This document shows, one piece after another, positions 48,791 to 62,781 of a DNA stretch of 64,000 nucleotides; within the stretch, counting starts at the first letter, position 1, and the number at the start of each line of letters is the position of its first letter. A program made the position numbers and the translations under genes. Location: the NCBI GenBank assembly GCA_964020155.1, contig OZ026546.1, forward strand, positions 2,542,900 to 2,606,899, written 5' to 3'. This DNA comes from Chondrilla cf. caribensis. Taxonomy: Eukaryota > Porifera > Demospongiae > Chondrillida > Chondrillidae. The notes beneath the pieces were generated by a model, which was not told the origin of the DNA, did not search any database, and worked only from the letters and a program-made list of their open reading frames with translations.

Positions 48791-49720
48791 TTTTGTACCG
48801 TTACTATGCGTTGTAATAATAATAATAATATCATGATTACAGTATTATGACGACCAGTGCCTCAAGATTTCTCGTTTCACTCTACGTATTGTCTTGTGAC
48901 TTCTGTATAGTGTACTTTCTTGTACCAAGACCCAAACCAACTCGACTTGTCAGAGATTAATTCATGTATAGAGTCTTCTTCGACCATTGGTTCAAGGAGT
49001 AATCAACAAGAATTGGAAGATCGAGTCTGTCTATCCCTGTGAGTTAGTTGTGTGGTAATAGGGGGATTTGAGACAAGTTTCTTCAAAAATTGTTGCAGTG
49101 TCTATTTTAAACAGTCCACATATAAACTAAGATTTAATGGGGCACTCTCGATAGCGATATATTTTAGAAATTTATAAATGTGCGGTGTATTACTTCAGAA
49201 TGCTAATATTTCGAGGACAACCACCGTGTTCCATTTGTAACATTGACCATAGACACTAAATACCAGTGACTATGCTGTAATCTTAAGGTAGAATACACCT
49301 GACAGCGAACGCATGATCAGTCACTCCGAAGTCCTGTAGACACGTGCATGTGCCGGTTATTGCCTTGTTTCAAGAATCACCCCATTTTATCTTATATAGG
49401 CCTAATAGTCAATATCTTATGAATGATAGATATCTATTATATGAAGAAATTGTTGGCATAAGGTTCGAATCAGTCTAGGCCTGTGTTTTGAGATTGAGTT
49501 GATGGTGAGGTGGCCCGAAATTCTCATCCCACTACATACTATGTATTGTAATATTATTATGCATATATCACTCTTGGTATCTGTATACCCATTTACCCTC
49601 ACTTATCCATTGGGAACAATTAAGCGATCTTTCTAATTTAATGGTCACCCACAATATGAAAAAATAAAATTTAACCAAATTTCATGCACGCTATACATAT
49701 TATATAATATTGAATAACCA
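48791..49720. repeat. Copy of the gene 1 upstream region (block D1)
   Basis: Collinear with 41,560-42,660 without the 41,834-42,030 insertion; the third copy is at 63,388-64,000. Confidence 0.7.
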
Positions 49721-50299
49721 GTATCATAGTATAATAATACTAGGTGTACACTATGTGCAGATCATTGTGCATATTACTATGGTTATGTTGTCCTGAGATG
49801 ATATCCGGCAAAGGAAAATCTTCAACCCTTGTGGCATATCACGTAAGTGGGCTAGACTTAAATGATCACCTCAGTCCAATACCTCACCGTTGCCTCTATT
49901 TGACATTTGACACTGTGACCTCATTGACATTTGTTTCGCCTGATTCAAATTTGACATATTTGACTAAATTAATCACAAAAATTTCATTGAGACACCTACA
50001 ACCAATTAAGAACGTGGGCGACCTCGATATATCAGACTGCCCATATGACAGAAACAAATAACCTCACTTACGCTCGGTAATTACTATAACATTATTCCAT
50101 TGATAATAAAAAAAATAGATAGATAGATAATTATTATTATAGTGCAACATGTCAATTGATACTAGGACATATTGTCCAATGAGACACTGGTTAGCAATAG
50201 CAAGATTGCAGAAAGCAATAATATACTTAGACAAAACAAATCTGCTGTTGCTAAATCAGTCCACATAGTACAAATCTTCTTCATAATTCATGGAAATTG
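49721..50299. other. Spacer with a 105-codon ORF (49,744-50,061)
   Basis: The plus ORF has no motif I recognise. Near its 3' end, ATAACCTCACTTACGCTCGG resembles repeated sequence near 5,200 and 15,470, so a dispersed repeat is likely. (GATA)n and (ATT)n tracts follow at 50,120-50,145. Confidence 0.3.
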
Positions 50300-50760
50300 A
50301 CATGCTGCAGTAAGAATCATCACAACTTTGTTTCATTATTTAAGGCTGGAAAATCTACATAATACTCCCTCATCTTCTGCATTGGAGAAAATCTACTAGC
50401 TTCCCATGCACTACACTGGAGTAGACAATGTTGTACATCTTCTACATCACTGGAAGAACACTCCCTGCAAATTTGTACTGAGATCTCTTGATATCTGTCT
50501 CCATCAGCCAGTTCAAATGTGGAATTGAGCTATTCCTCCCTTTAATTTGCATTTACACACGCCTGTAGACCTTTGAGTACACATCGGCACACATGGGACT
50601 AATGCTGATGCCGAGTGCATGGATTGAATGTAGAACACTTAACTTCGGCTCCTCTACCATCTCCTTCCTCCAGGACACTAAAATCTTTCTCTGTGCAATA
50701 TCACTCAATATATGTTTCAAAAGGGATACCCTATGAAAGTTCCATTGCTAGGTTTTAGGG
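50300..50760 (-). pseudogene. LINE-like remnant with C-terminal zinc knuckle
   Basis: On the minus strand, broken frames include CRECSSSDVEDVQHCLLQCS, a C-x2-C-x9-H-x4-C finger followed by AWEASR. This is the usual tail of reverse transcriptases of non-LTR retrotransposons after the RT domain. Upstream stops and frameshifts are numerous. Only the 3' end of the element is visible. Confidence 0.45.
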
Positions 50761-50851
50761 GGCAGGTTAGGTAAACAGGTTACTGCAGTGCTGGTAACCT
50801 GTTATAACCTGGGATGTCTCTGATGTATGTATGATGTCTTTGGATATTATT

Positions 50852-51132
50852 ATTATTATTGTATCATTATTATCATTATTATTATTATTACTATATTATT
50901 GCCATTATTATTATTATTATCATTATTATTATATCATTGTTTATTCAGTTCAATTATTATTATTATTATTATTGTTATTTTTATTATTATTATGATTGGG
51001 AATAATAATATGAGTGTAAAATTACAGGTACTTAACTGAATAAACAATGATATAATAATAATGATAATAATAATAATAATGGCAATAATATAGTAATAAT
51101 AATAATAATGATAATAATGATACAATAATAAT
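50852..51132. repeat. ATT/AAT foldback with ~99-bp arms
   Basis: The left arm (50,852-50,950, ending GTTTATTCAGTT) is matched by its reverse complement in the right arm (51,034-51,132, starting AACTGAATAAAC), including the non-repeat words TATTGCCATT and its mirror. The 83-bp loop also contains (ATT)n. A further (ATT)n run is at 51,183-51,211. It ends about 150 bp before the dioxygenase ATG. Confidence 0.8.
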
Positions 51133-51182
51133 AATTACAATAATTATACATAAGACAGCGAATATATAAGATGCATGCAAAC

Positions 51183-51213
<31 letters not shown>

Positions 51214-51281
51214 CTCTCACAGGATCATTGGTATTATTCTCGAGCTGAGACATAGAAGCTGTTGCAATTGATCAAGTCAAG

Positions 51282-52661
51282 ATGATCAAGACGATAAGAA
51301 GTAACGCCATTAAGAGTCTCATAACTCCGAGTCGATATTTTCAGATGTCAGCTACCACAATCAGACGCTTAAAGACTGAGAATAGTAGTGTTCAAGTTAG
51401 GAGATTCTCTTCGAGCAGAACTTATTGGAATGGTGAAAAGACAAAAGAATCGATCAACGTTGGAGTGAGTTTAGATAGAACGTCTGTTGAAATTCATTGG
51501 AGTGACGAGTCCAAACCAGCCAGTTTCCATGCTGTTTGGCTGAGATGGCAGTGCTGGTGTTCTGAATGTAGAGATCCGGAATTGGGGCAAACTCTATATT
51601 CCCCAGGGAAATTGGGCTATGACTATGTCTTGAATGATGTAACACAAGAGGGAAAAGATCTTGTCGTGAATTTCGGCGGCGATGAAAATCATGTTGGTCG
51701 ACTTCCTCTTGCCTGGCTGAGAAAAAGCCAGTACGGTGAGCATGTGCTGAATGCGCATAGAGAAAATACCCGACCTCAACCTCTGAAGCCACCGTCTCCA
51801 GTGGAATACAAAGACTTTAACAGGAACGAGAAGGTTTTACTGCAGGTGATGCTGGATCTAGTACGTAACGGTGCAGCGTTGATCCGAAACACGCCTTTGG
51901 AGGAAGGATTGTCGCGATCGATGGGTAAACGACTCTCAGGTCAACTTTTCACTGAATGCTACGGTGATATATTTGACGTCCAAGTGGATGAAAGTATCAA
52001 CGACTTTGCTAGCAGGAATTACGCTTTGCCGTTACATATGGACTATCCTTATCATGAAAGCCCACCTTTGTTCTTGCTAATGCACTGTTTGGCATTTGAT
52101 GATTGTGTTGAAGGTGGTGAAAGTAATTATCTGAATGTCTTCTATGAGGCTGAAAGGTTCCGCATGTCACATCCAGAGGATTTTAGCATCCTCACCAAGG
52201 TCCCAACTACGTACCAGCGAGAGCTCAACATGGATGCAAAAAGTGGACATTACACGATAACCTATCACCGACCACACTTCACTGTCAACCATGCTGGAGA
52301 CCTAATTGGAGTGGGATGGGCAACGGAGACACATGGTCCAATATTGGCAGATGCCCATCTGGTACCAGCATACTATAAAGCGTACTCCAAATTTGCCAAG
52401 CAAATAGACACTTCTCCATTCAAGCTCACGTACAGAATGAAACCTGGTGATGTCTTTGTACTTAACAATCGTACTCTTGTTCACAACCGAAACGGATTTA
52501 AACTGAATGGAGGAAACAGACACTTTCAATTAGTCGGCACAATGGCCAGTCATTTTCGCAAAACACTATTTGAACTTGCTTTTCAACATGGCATCAACCT
52601 TCCTCCTCTTCGTATTGGAGATTTGGACCATAATTTCAGGATGCAGTCGTATATTATTTGA
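51282..52661 (+). CDS. Gamma-butyrobetaine / trimethyllysine dioxygenase family protein
   Basis: A 459-aa single-exon Fe(II)/2-oxoglutarate dioxygenase. The family hydroxylates trimethyllysine or gamma-butyrobetaine in carnitine synthesis. Residues 1-50 are basic and Ser-rich (IRRLKTENSS, RRFSSSRTYW), like a mitochondrial presequence, which would favour the trimethyllysine branch. The N-terminal zinc-binding domain is present: C91-x-C93-x2-C96 and a fitting His137. The catalytic domain has the facial triad His252, Asp254 (LHMDYPYH) and His401 (LVHNRNGF), spaced as in human BBOX1, and Arg413 (GNRHFQ) placed to bind 2-oxoglutarate. GGESNYLNVF near 278-287 is also typical. The ATG at 51,282 gives a length slightly above the family's usual 390-420 because of the presequence. 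It has no introns, unlike the kinase genes, and is less AT-rich than its flanks. Which of the two substrates it uses cannot be told here. Confidence 0.85.
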   Translation: MIKTIRSNAIKSLITPSRYFQMSATTIRRLKTENSSVQVRRFSSSRTYWNGEKTKESINVGVSLDRTSVEIHWSDESKPASFHAVWLRWQCWCSECRDPELGQTLYSPGKLGYDYVLNDVTQEGKDLVVNFGGDENHVGRLPLAWLRKSQYGEHVLNAHRENTRPQPLKPPSPVEYKDFNRNEKVLLQVMLDLVRNGAALIRNTPLEEGLSRSMGKRLSGQLFTECYGDIFDVQVDESINDFASRNYALPLHMDYPYHESPPLFLLMHCLAFDDCVEGGESNYLNVFYEAERFRMSHPEDFSILTKVPTTYQRELNMDAKSGHYTITYHRPHFTVNHAGDLIGVGWATETHGPILADAHLVPAYYKAYSKFAKQIDTSPFKLTYRMKPGDVFVLNNRTLVHNRNGFKLNGGNRHFQLVGTMASHFRKTLFELAFQHGINLPPLRIGDLDHNFRMQSYII

Positions 52662-53706
52662 TTGCTTGCATCCTCAAACATAATATTATGTAAGATTGGA
52701 TTATTAATATTTTGATTCATTAAATTGTAATATTTAGCAAGTGGAATTATTGATTTTTTTATGTTGCATATTCACAATCAACGTATTCCCATCACAATTA
52801 GTACAGCACAGGCAGAACAGTGAGATTGACTGTACTAGTTGAGTTGAGTACTGATTTGCACAAAATATGAGTGGCATACATAATAATACTGATATATAAC
52901 TGCAATTTCAATTCCAATTTTGAGCTGTATATATATATATATATACCTTTGAATACAGATCCGGATGGTTAGATGCACAACTTTAACATTGTGAAAAAGT
53001 ATTTATAACAAAGATTGAGCTAACTTTGTTGATGGAATTGTGGAGGTCCTGGAATACTATATAAAATATTATCCATATCATTGTGTGATATAGTAGTATG
53101 TACACGTGAACTATATAATATGTTTGGGGTCTTTAACTTTCCACCACACTTCTTTTCATTATAGTGTGTGTGTGTGCGCTGTAAAAAATGAATTGTGGCT
53201 TTAACCATCCCCAGTCATTTCAACTGGGAAAAAGTGAGGTTAAAATGCCTTGAATGAACTGAAGCATGTTAATACAACCGAAGACTGTAACCACATTTGT
53301 GGAAATAACCAATCATGGTAAATTCAACCAGAATGAAATGTAAATATTACATTTCATTCTGCTCAAGTCTACTTTTGGTTGTCATGGTAGTATTTTTATA
53401 TAGGTTAAAACTACCATTTCAATTGTGGAGCATCACAAATTAATGGTTATTCTGACAATTTGTTTTTCTGAATCATTACAATTCTTAAATATTGTTAACT
53501 TCATGGAGGCTTCATGATTGCCGTATGGATAATACTTCATCTTAAGTAAGATTGATATAACAAATGGCCAGCTGCACTCATTAAATTTGCATGAGGTTCT
53601 GTTCTAAAACTCTCATAATGTAGAGTATACTATATATATAATTTATTATTTTTTATTATTTTTTCATGTAATTTATTGCATGCAATTACATAGTACTATG
53701 ACAGCC

Positions 53707-53773
<67 letters not shown>

Positions 53774-53961
53774 TATATGTTTTATAAACATGCAATGTAT
53801 GCACGTCTTATATATCAACCAGTATGTATAGTAAATGCACATGCATCATCGATCAGATTAATCACACCATATGTATGTACATACATGCTAGTGGTAGTAC
53901 ATCACAATATTTCATTGCATACAAATGCAAATAGTATTACTGTCCATATACATATGACATG

Positions 53962-54008
<47 letters not shown>

Positions 54009-54139
54009 GTTATATATACCTTAATAAAGGGTTCAATGACATGCAAACAGCTATAAATGCACATGTATGCATTGTATTACAACAAAATATTATATGAGAT
54101 AGATACACATAGTATATATTATTATACCGCAAATATTGT
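52662..54139. other. AT-rich spacer with (TA)n arrays
   Basis: No gene supported. (TA)n runs occur at 52,926-52,946, 53,709-53,769 and 53,966-54,003. A short inverted repeat (TTCATTCTG region, CATTTCATTC / GAATGAAATG) lies at about 53,325-53,362. The spurious Tyr-Ile ORFs come from the TA arrays. Confidence 0.6.
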
Positions 54140-54668
54140 TGGGGTAGTGATGACGAATTGCTGTCTTCTGTATACGTGGAAGGTATAAACACAGCACTAC
54201 CTGCACCTTTGTAAACCTTTGTGTAGTTTACCAGTAAAAACTCACTATTTACAAAGCACTGTAGCTAATGACTCTGTTTACTTTGGTTTAGGATTTCACT
54301 CTGCCAAGTCCTTGTATTTTGCTCAATTGTCGGATCTAGAAATGCTTATAAACAGCAAACAGATACTCAAAGATTCGGATGGAATATGGAAGGTTTAACC
54401 AGACACACCCTATAAATTGAGTGGTATGGGTAATATTGGCAACACCCTACTATTTGTTGGGGATCAAGATGATAGACAACGCAGATCATCAGCTTATGTG
54501 TATAACTGGCACAAAGAGAGATGGACGGAAGTATTTCAAGTAGAACCGGCGTGTGAATTATCAGTGGTTGTTACAAGCTCCAGTGATGACAGTTGGCAGG
54601 TGTTTCTTTTGTGTGGATGGGGTGGTAACAGAACCGTCCAGTCACTAACAGTGAATGTGCACAAGTGA
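54140..54668 (+). pseudogene. Kelch pseudogene, copy of gene 2 last exon (block D2)
   Basis: Matches 46,865-47,397 from GGGTAGTGATGACGAATTGCT on. The 5' part has indels (CTTTGTAAACCTTTG replaces CTTACTGGTGGGAAG), and TTA is changed to TAA in KVLPDT (54,396-54,398). The distal 250 bp, including the stop codon and 3' flank, are well preserved. No kinase part of gene 2 precedes it, so it cannot be a working copy. Confidence 0.8.
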
Positions 54669-54935
54669 TAAGCCATCCCTTTTCCCCTGAATTTTCACTG
54701 TATCTTCCTCCTAGGTAAACAAGTGCCTTGCTCAAACATTTTTGCCTCATTGAGCCTTCAATTAATAACATCACCAATTTGAAAAGTTATTGTTAATTTA
54801 AATATCATATTATTGTTATTTGCACTATTGGGTGTGGAATAATTAATATGACATTATGTAAACTGTTACACAGATTAAAATTCCGAGTATATTACACACC
54901 GCAGCAGGATGATTAGTACGCAAATATATATGTAT

Positions 54936-58168
<3,233 letters not shown>

Positions 58169-58639
58169 GTATATATGAAACCTCTAATGCACTATGATCT
58201 ATTATGTTTATGCATATCACACATATCCACATGAATGAGGAACATAGGAATGCATTCGTGCCAATACCACCTACAATCACTGGTATAATTTAATTATTTA
58301 TTCTGAATCATTAATATTATACTGTAATTTTGTATTGTGCATTAAGTCTGATTAGTAATGCCTGAATGTCAGCTGCACATACACATTCCAAGCTTAATCC
58401 CACTTATACAAACATGAAAACCATGCATTTACACTGAACATACGTATGCACATAAACATAATACATGCAGAACACATGTATGTGCACAAATGCCAATGTA
58501 CATTTCACAAAAAATACATGTGGACGCCATGCCATACTTCATAGTTTCTGTAACAGAATTGCTCAATGCGCATGTGTATGAATGTGTGTGTGTTTGTGTT
58601 GCATGTATGTCTGTGTGTACCATGCGTGTACACGTGTTC

Positions 58640-59300
58640 ACGTTCACTACTCAACTCATACAGATATCGGACACCTTTGCTATGACAAGTATAGTGTCCA
58701 CATCAATTGCATCTATCCAACGTAGGACAGTTTAAATTTTACAAGCATCAGTATCAAGGTTGTAGGTTAGTTGTGTGTACTGTGAGCAAAATGGAGGTGT
58801 ATGCCCACCAGGTCTGCTGCACAAACATGATAGAACAGTGACGAAACTTCGGGGAATCCTGGCCTGCCTTTGGCCCTCAGTAGGCGTTCGTCCTTCAGGA
58901 GAATGTGGCCAGCAGGGAGGTACCCATGCAATAGGTTTCTGGTCGACACTATGAAGATACCCCGAAGCCTTGGAGACATGTTGTAGAATGGCGACTTTCA
59001 CTTTGAGAGGAAACAGTACTAATCTGTTCCTAGACGTGCATTGGATATGACTAGCGAGACTTGTCCATAATTTCGATCACTAGACAGGGAATATCCATTT
59101 CGTTATTCTCTTCATCTTCAAAGTGGAACTTTACAACGTTCAAATCACTCAGGGATGACCACAGGATACACTGTGAAGTATTTTCTCTCTAAATTCACAA
59201 CCATTCTTCTCAAAATCTTCTAAATCAGGAACAAAATTAATACTTTAATCGAACGCTTAATGACATGCACAATGCGTATCAGTTACCTTTGCTTTGATTA
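58640..59300 (-). pseudogene. Dead kinase, copy of gene 1 exon 1 (block D2)
   Basis: Same architecture as 48,190-48,790, including the ~190-bp insertion and the catalytic HGD to HGY change (HGYLPAGH here), so it derives from block D1 rather than directly from gene 1. The reading includes KVAILQHVSKASGYLHS, then frameshifts. The N-terminal codons of this exon are cut off by a transposon and continue at 62,641-62,700 (the sequence complementary to NRFPEK...GAFWKV). Confidence 0.75.
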
Positions 59301-59565
59301 TAGGGTAAAGCGGGGTAACTTGGAACATGGGGTAACTTGGAACACTTTTCATTGTACTTAATCTTATTCTGCCAAACATTTACCAGCTTTTGGTTAAAGT
59401 TTACCATACATGATGGTAGTATGAGGTAAAATTACATCGATAGTTTCACGACTATTCGCATATCCCAGAGGAAGTTATCGATCAAAAAGTGAACAAGCGC
59501 AGATTAAACATGAGCTTAGAATTTTTTCTCAACAGAAACCTAGTTATTTTCAATAGCATTCTTGG

Positions 59566-59766
59566 TTGAGGATAGCAGCAATCCCGTTTTCACCAACAAT
59601 CTCGAAAATAGTCGTTCACGAGGGCCAAGAGTGTGGCAATGAAGAAAAAGACACAGACTGGGTAACTTGTGATGAATGCCAGGGGTGGTATCATCTTACA
59701 TGTACTGACCTAGTTATGTTGCCCAGTCAAAGTAACGTTAGATCTGTTCCATTTGCTCTTGAATAG
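59566..59766 (+). pseudogene. PHD-finger fragment of LINE ORF
   Basis: Residues CGNEEKDTDWVTCDECQGWY and HLTCTDL show the C-x-C...C-x2-C...H-x2-C core of a PHD finger, truncated at both sides. PHD-like fingers occur in ORF1/ORF2 of CR1/L2-type LINEs. It stops at 59,764-59,766, about 70 bp before the RT ORF. Confidence 0.6.
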
Positions 59767-59834
59767 CCTGCTCCACGCTGAGATGTACCCTTTGTGTTTT
59801 GGCTTTTCTAAACTGAGCTTTATTTAGTTTTGAG

Positions 59835-61832
59835 ATGCTATTTAATGGCTGTCTAGATGATCATGCCCCATGGAGGACATTTAGATCACGAAAGAAAAGG
59901 CTCCCTTGGATCACACCATCCATCCTCAAATCCATAGATCTTAGGAATAAACTCTTAAAGCACTTCAAGCAACAGCCATGCCCAAATACCTGGTCCATCT
60001 ACAAGCACCAGAGAAACCAAGTCACTCGGCTCTTACGTGACAGCAAAAAGCAGCACTTCACATCCCTTATTAATGGATCAGTGCCCCCCTCCAAACTATG
60101 GGATTGTCTTAAGAGTGCACTACCATCTGGTCCTTCATCTGTCGATGGATTTCTGCATCAAGACCCTGCTGTGGTAGCAGAAACATTCAACAAACACTTC
60201 AACTCTGTATCATCTGCGTCATCAGTGTCTAATGGGCCTGTAAGCCATCCTGTAGTTATAACGCCCTGTACATATGAGGAAACGCTAGACCTCCTACCAG
60301 TTTCCATTGAGGAATGTCAAGACCTACTCTCTAGCCTGAATACAAGGAAAGCAACTGGTCCTGACAACATACCACCAAGACTACTGAAGGAGTCTGCCCA
60401 CTTACTTGCACCCCCTTTAACTAACATCATAAACTCCTCTTTTACTACAGGTCACTATCCAGCAGGCTGGAAACATGCATTAGTCAAACCACTCCACAAG
60501 AGTGGTGACAGGTGTGACCTTTTCAATTACCGACCCATCTCCCTCCTTCCCACCTGTAGTAAAATTATCGAACAAACAGCACAAAAGCAACTTGCTAGTC
60601 ACCTTGAACGGAACCATCTACTACATCCTCTCCAATCTGGATTTCGGTCGAAACACTCAACGGCCTCTACCCTTCTGCGGACTGTTGATGAATGGTACCG
60701 GTCCTTGGACTCAGGCATGATGATTGGTGTCCTCTTTCTTGATGTAGCCAAGGCATTCGACACTGTCGACCACAACATCTTGTTGTCTAAACTGCCCACC
60801 TATGGCCTCTCATCATCCACCATCAACTGGCTCACTTCCTATGTCTCAGGTCGTACGCATTCCACTACTGTTTCTGGAGCTACATCAACACCACTCTCCA
60901 TCAAATCCGGAGTACCTCAGGGATCCATACTCGGCCCAAATTTATTTAGTATTCATATAAATGATCTTTCTTCTATCTGTCCCAATAACACCACTACTGT
61001 CCTCTTTGCAGACGATGCAACTATCTATGTAATTGGCTCTACTGTGACAGAAATCAGCAACACTCTGACATCAGTACTCAAGGACTGTCACAACTGGATG
61101 TCTAGCAACAACCTTCAATTGAATATCAATAAAACCAAATGTATGCTGATTCATCAACCGAAGAGACGGACCCAGCCCCTGAATGTCAGCCTGAACAACT
61201 CACTGATTGATCAAGTCAAATCTTTCAAGCTCCTTGGATGTATTATCAACCACCATCTTTCATGGGACGACCATATTCAGCACATTACTGCCAAGGTCAC
61301 CAGGAGCATCAACTTACTAAGGCGCATGTCCTGGTTTCTACCAAAGAAGATACTCCTCATGTTCTATAACAGCTACATAATCCCTACCTTTGATTATTGT
61401 GATACCGTTTGGTCATCTGGTTGCACTGCCACTCAAGCACAGAAGCTAGAAAGACTACAGAACTACGCGTGTCGCATCATCTTGAAACAACCAAGGACTA
61501 CTTCAGCCACACAACTAAGAGTCACCCTAAATCTACCCACTCTAAAATCAAGAAGAGACCTGCACTCAGTGATTCAGGTCTACAAATGCCTGAACAAACT
61601 TGATCCTGGTTACCTAAGACCCCTTATTCGCCAATCATCAACTGTACACCGTCACCAAACACGATTCAGCTCTACCAACAACCTGCAACTGCCCCTGCCA
61701 TCCACCAACTACGGAAGGAAGGCTTTTTCATTCAGTGGTCCCCTAACATGGAACTCTCTTCCTGCTGACATCAAGGGGGCCTCTTCTCTGAGTTCCTTCA
61801 TTAGAGCTGCTCGATCACAACTAACTCCCTAA
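59835..61832 (+). CDS. Reverse transcriptase of CR1/jockey-like LINE (EN domain missing)
   Basis: A 665-aa intact frame from ATG 59,835. It opens in the linker after the endonuclease (HAPWRTFRSRKKRLPWITP), then RT motifs in order: KATGPDNIPPRLLK, PLHKSGDRCDLFNYRPISLL, SGFRSKHST, LFLDVAKAFDTVDH, SGVPQGSILGP, the catalytic LFADDATIY, and LQLNINKTKCMLI. A C-terminal region with YNSYIIPTFDYCDTVW and FSFSGPLTWNSLP closes it. It reverse-transcribes element RNA. No stop or frameshift interrupts the frame, which marks this as the youngest insertion in the block. Without the endonuclease it could not nick its own target. Confidence 0.85.
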   Translation: MLFNGCLDDHAPWRTFRSRKKRLPWITPSILKSIDLRNKLLKHFKQQPCPNTWSIYKHQRNQVTRLLRDSKKQHFTSLINGSVPPSKLWDCLKSALPSGPSSVDGFLHQDPAVVAETFNKHFNSVSSASSVSNGPVSHPVVITPCTYEETLDLLPVSIEECQDLLSSLNTRKATGPDNIPPRLLKESAHLLAPPLTNIINSSFTTGHYPAGWKHALVKPLHKSGDRCDLFNYRPISLLPTCSKIIEQTAQKQLASHLERNHLLHPLQSGFRSKHSTASTLLRTVDEWYRSLDSGMMIGVLFLDVAKAFDTVDHNILLSKLPTYGLSSSTINWLTSYVSGRTHSTTVSGATSTPLSIKSGVPQGSILGPNLFSIHINDLSSICPNNTTTVLFADDATIYVIGSTVTEISNTLTSVLKDCHNWMSSNNLQLNINKTKCMLIHQPKRRTQPLNVSLNNSLIDQVKSFKLLGCIINHHLSWDDHIQHITAKVTRSINLLRRMSWFLPKKILLMFYNSYIIPTFDYCDTVWSSGCTATQAQKLERLQNYACRIILKQPRTTSATQLRVTLNLPTLKSRRDLHSVIQVYKCLNKLDPGYLRPLIRQSSTVHRHQTRFSSTNNLQLPLPSTNYGRKAFSFSGPLTWNSLPADIKGASSLSSFIRAARSQLTP

Positions 61833-62084
61833 CAACCTAACTCATTTATGTAATTTATTTTAATTCTCATATTCTAATTATAATCATTTCAAATTGAATT
61901 ATAAGTTATACAGGATTATTATTACTATTATTTTTATTTATTTATTATTATTATTATGCATAGCATGTCTTTTCTTGTATTTATTCACTGGGTGCCTTAG
62001 TAGTAGCCCATTGGGCTAGTGGCCTCCCCAGTTAAAATAAGATATCCTATCCTATCCTATCCTATCCTTTATGCATGATAGAAT

Positions 62085-62307
62085 ATAGTAAGGTAAGGTG
62101 TCCTAATTTCGAACAGTCCCTAATTCCGAACACATCCTCTAGCTTTTCAATGGTGACAGCAGTCGTCTTGACAAATCTTATCAGTAAAATTGAGGCATAG
62201 TACTCCCCTTAGGCTGTGATAGTTGACTCCTAAGGTTATCCAACAGTTCTCAAAATTAGGTGTTCGGAATTAGGGATTGTTCGAAATTAGGGCACCTCAC
62301 CATATAG
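62085..62307. mobile_element. Nested MITE with GGTGYCCTAATTTCGAAC ends
   Basis: Left arm 62,095-62,133 (GTGTCCTAATTTCGAACAG, TCCCTAATTCCGAACAC) and right arm 62,259-62,301 are inverted copies over about 40 bp. The element lies between the LINE tail and the rest of the host DNA transposon. Exact ends and target duplication are uncertain because both flanks read TATAG. No ORF. Confidence 0.7.
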
Positions 62308-62640
62308 TCTTTTTTTACCATTTGAGTTCTTGTAAAGCATTCTTGTATGCCCGGTCATCGTTTGGACCTCCTGAGATGATTTCACGGCGAGTTTTCGGAG
62401 TGTTCCAAGTTACCCCGACAGCCATTTTCCCACACTTTACAAAAGTTAATACAAATACAAAAACGATTCTGCTATCCGATGGAATGGTGCTATATTCAAA
62501 TTTCGAACTGGTTATGAAGGGTGGATATCTACTTTAGGTGCACGGTAACTTTCATGTAAATCCAGTGATCCATCGGAGTGCAAGCAGTGGAGCTGTTGAT
62601 AGGTGTCAAAAAGCGTTCCAAGTTACCCCGTTTTACCCTA

Positions 62641-62781
62641 ATACTTTCCAGAACGCCCCTCTGACAATACATTTCTCGGGGAATCGATTCATGTCGCCAA
62701 ATAGCCACAAGATTAAGTATATGAAGCTATTACGAACATCAATCAACAGCAAAGTTATTATAAGCCTCTCAAGTATTTTGT
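62641..62781 (-). pseudogene. 5' part of the block D2 dead kinase exon
   Basis: Continues the exon broken at 59,300: the minus strand reads through GAFWKV and the NRFPEK start region. The start codon equivalent to gene 1 (ATGAATCGATTCCCC) survives near 62,690. The frame is disrupted downstream by the transposon. Confidence 0.65.

Larger units (their letters stand above)
59555..62069 (+). mobile_element. CR1/jockey-like LINE nested in the DNA transposon
   Basis: The plus-strand element ends in a pentamer array (TATCC)n at 62,042-62,068, a 3' terminus of the microsatellite type seen in CR1-group LINEs. It contains a PHD-like finger fragment (59,566-59,766) and an intact RT ORF. The apurinic endonuclease domain expected between these is absent, so the copy is internally deleted or 5'-rearranged. 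Confidence 0.75.
59303..62638. mobile_element. TA-target DNA transposon with GGGGTAACTTGGAAC ends, enlarged by nested inserts
   Basis: The left end GGGTAAAGCGGGGTAACTTG is mirrored at 62,616-62,638 (reverse complement GGGTAAAACGGGGTAACTTG), with TA on each side, interrupting the dead kinase exon. The word GGGGTAACTTGGAAC repeats internally at the left (59,329-59,343), and a related inverse copy is at about 62,400-62,415, forming subterminal repeats. No transposase of its own is visible; remaining internal sequence is 59,303-59,550 and 62,310-62,638. The rest is a LINE and a MITE inserted later. Confidence 0.7.

Noticed and set aside
50827..51125. Ile/Tyr-rich ORFs in the ATT foldback
   Set aside because: Low-complexity repeat without coding features.
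53700..54010. CRISPR-like or telomere-like array
   Set aside because: Only dinucleotide TA tracts; no repeat-spacer organisation anywhere in the window.
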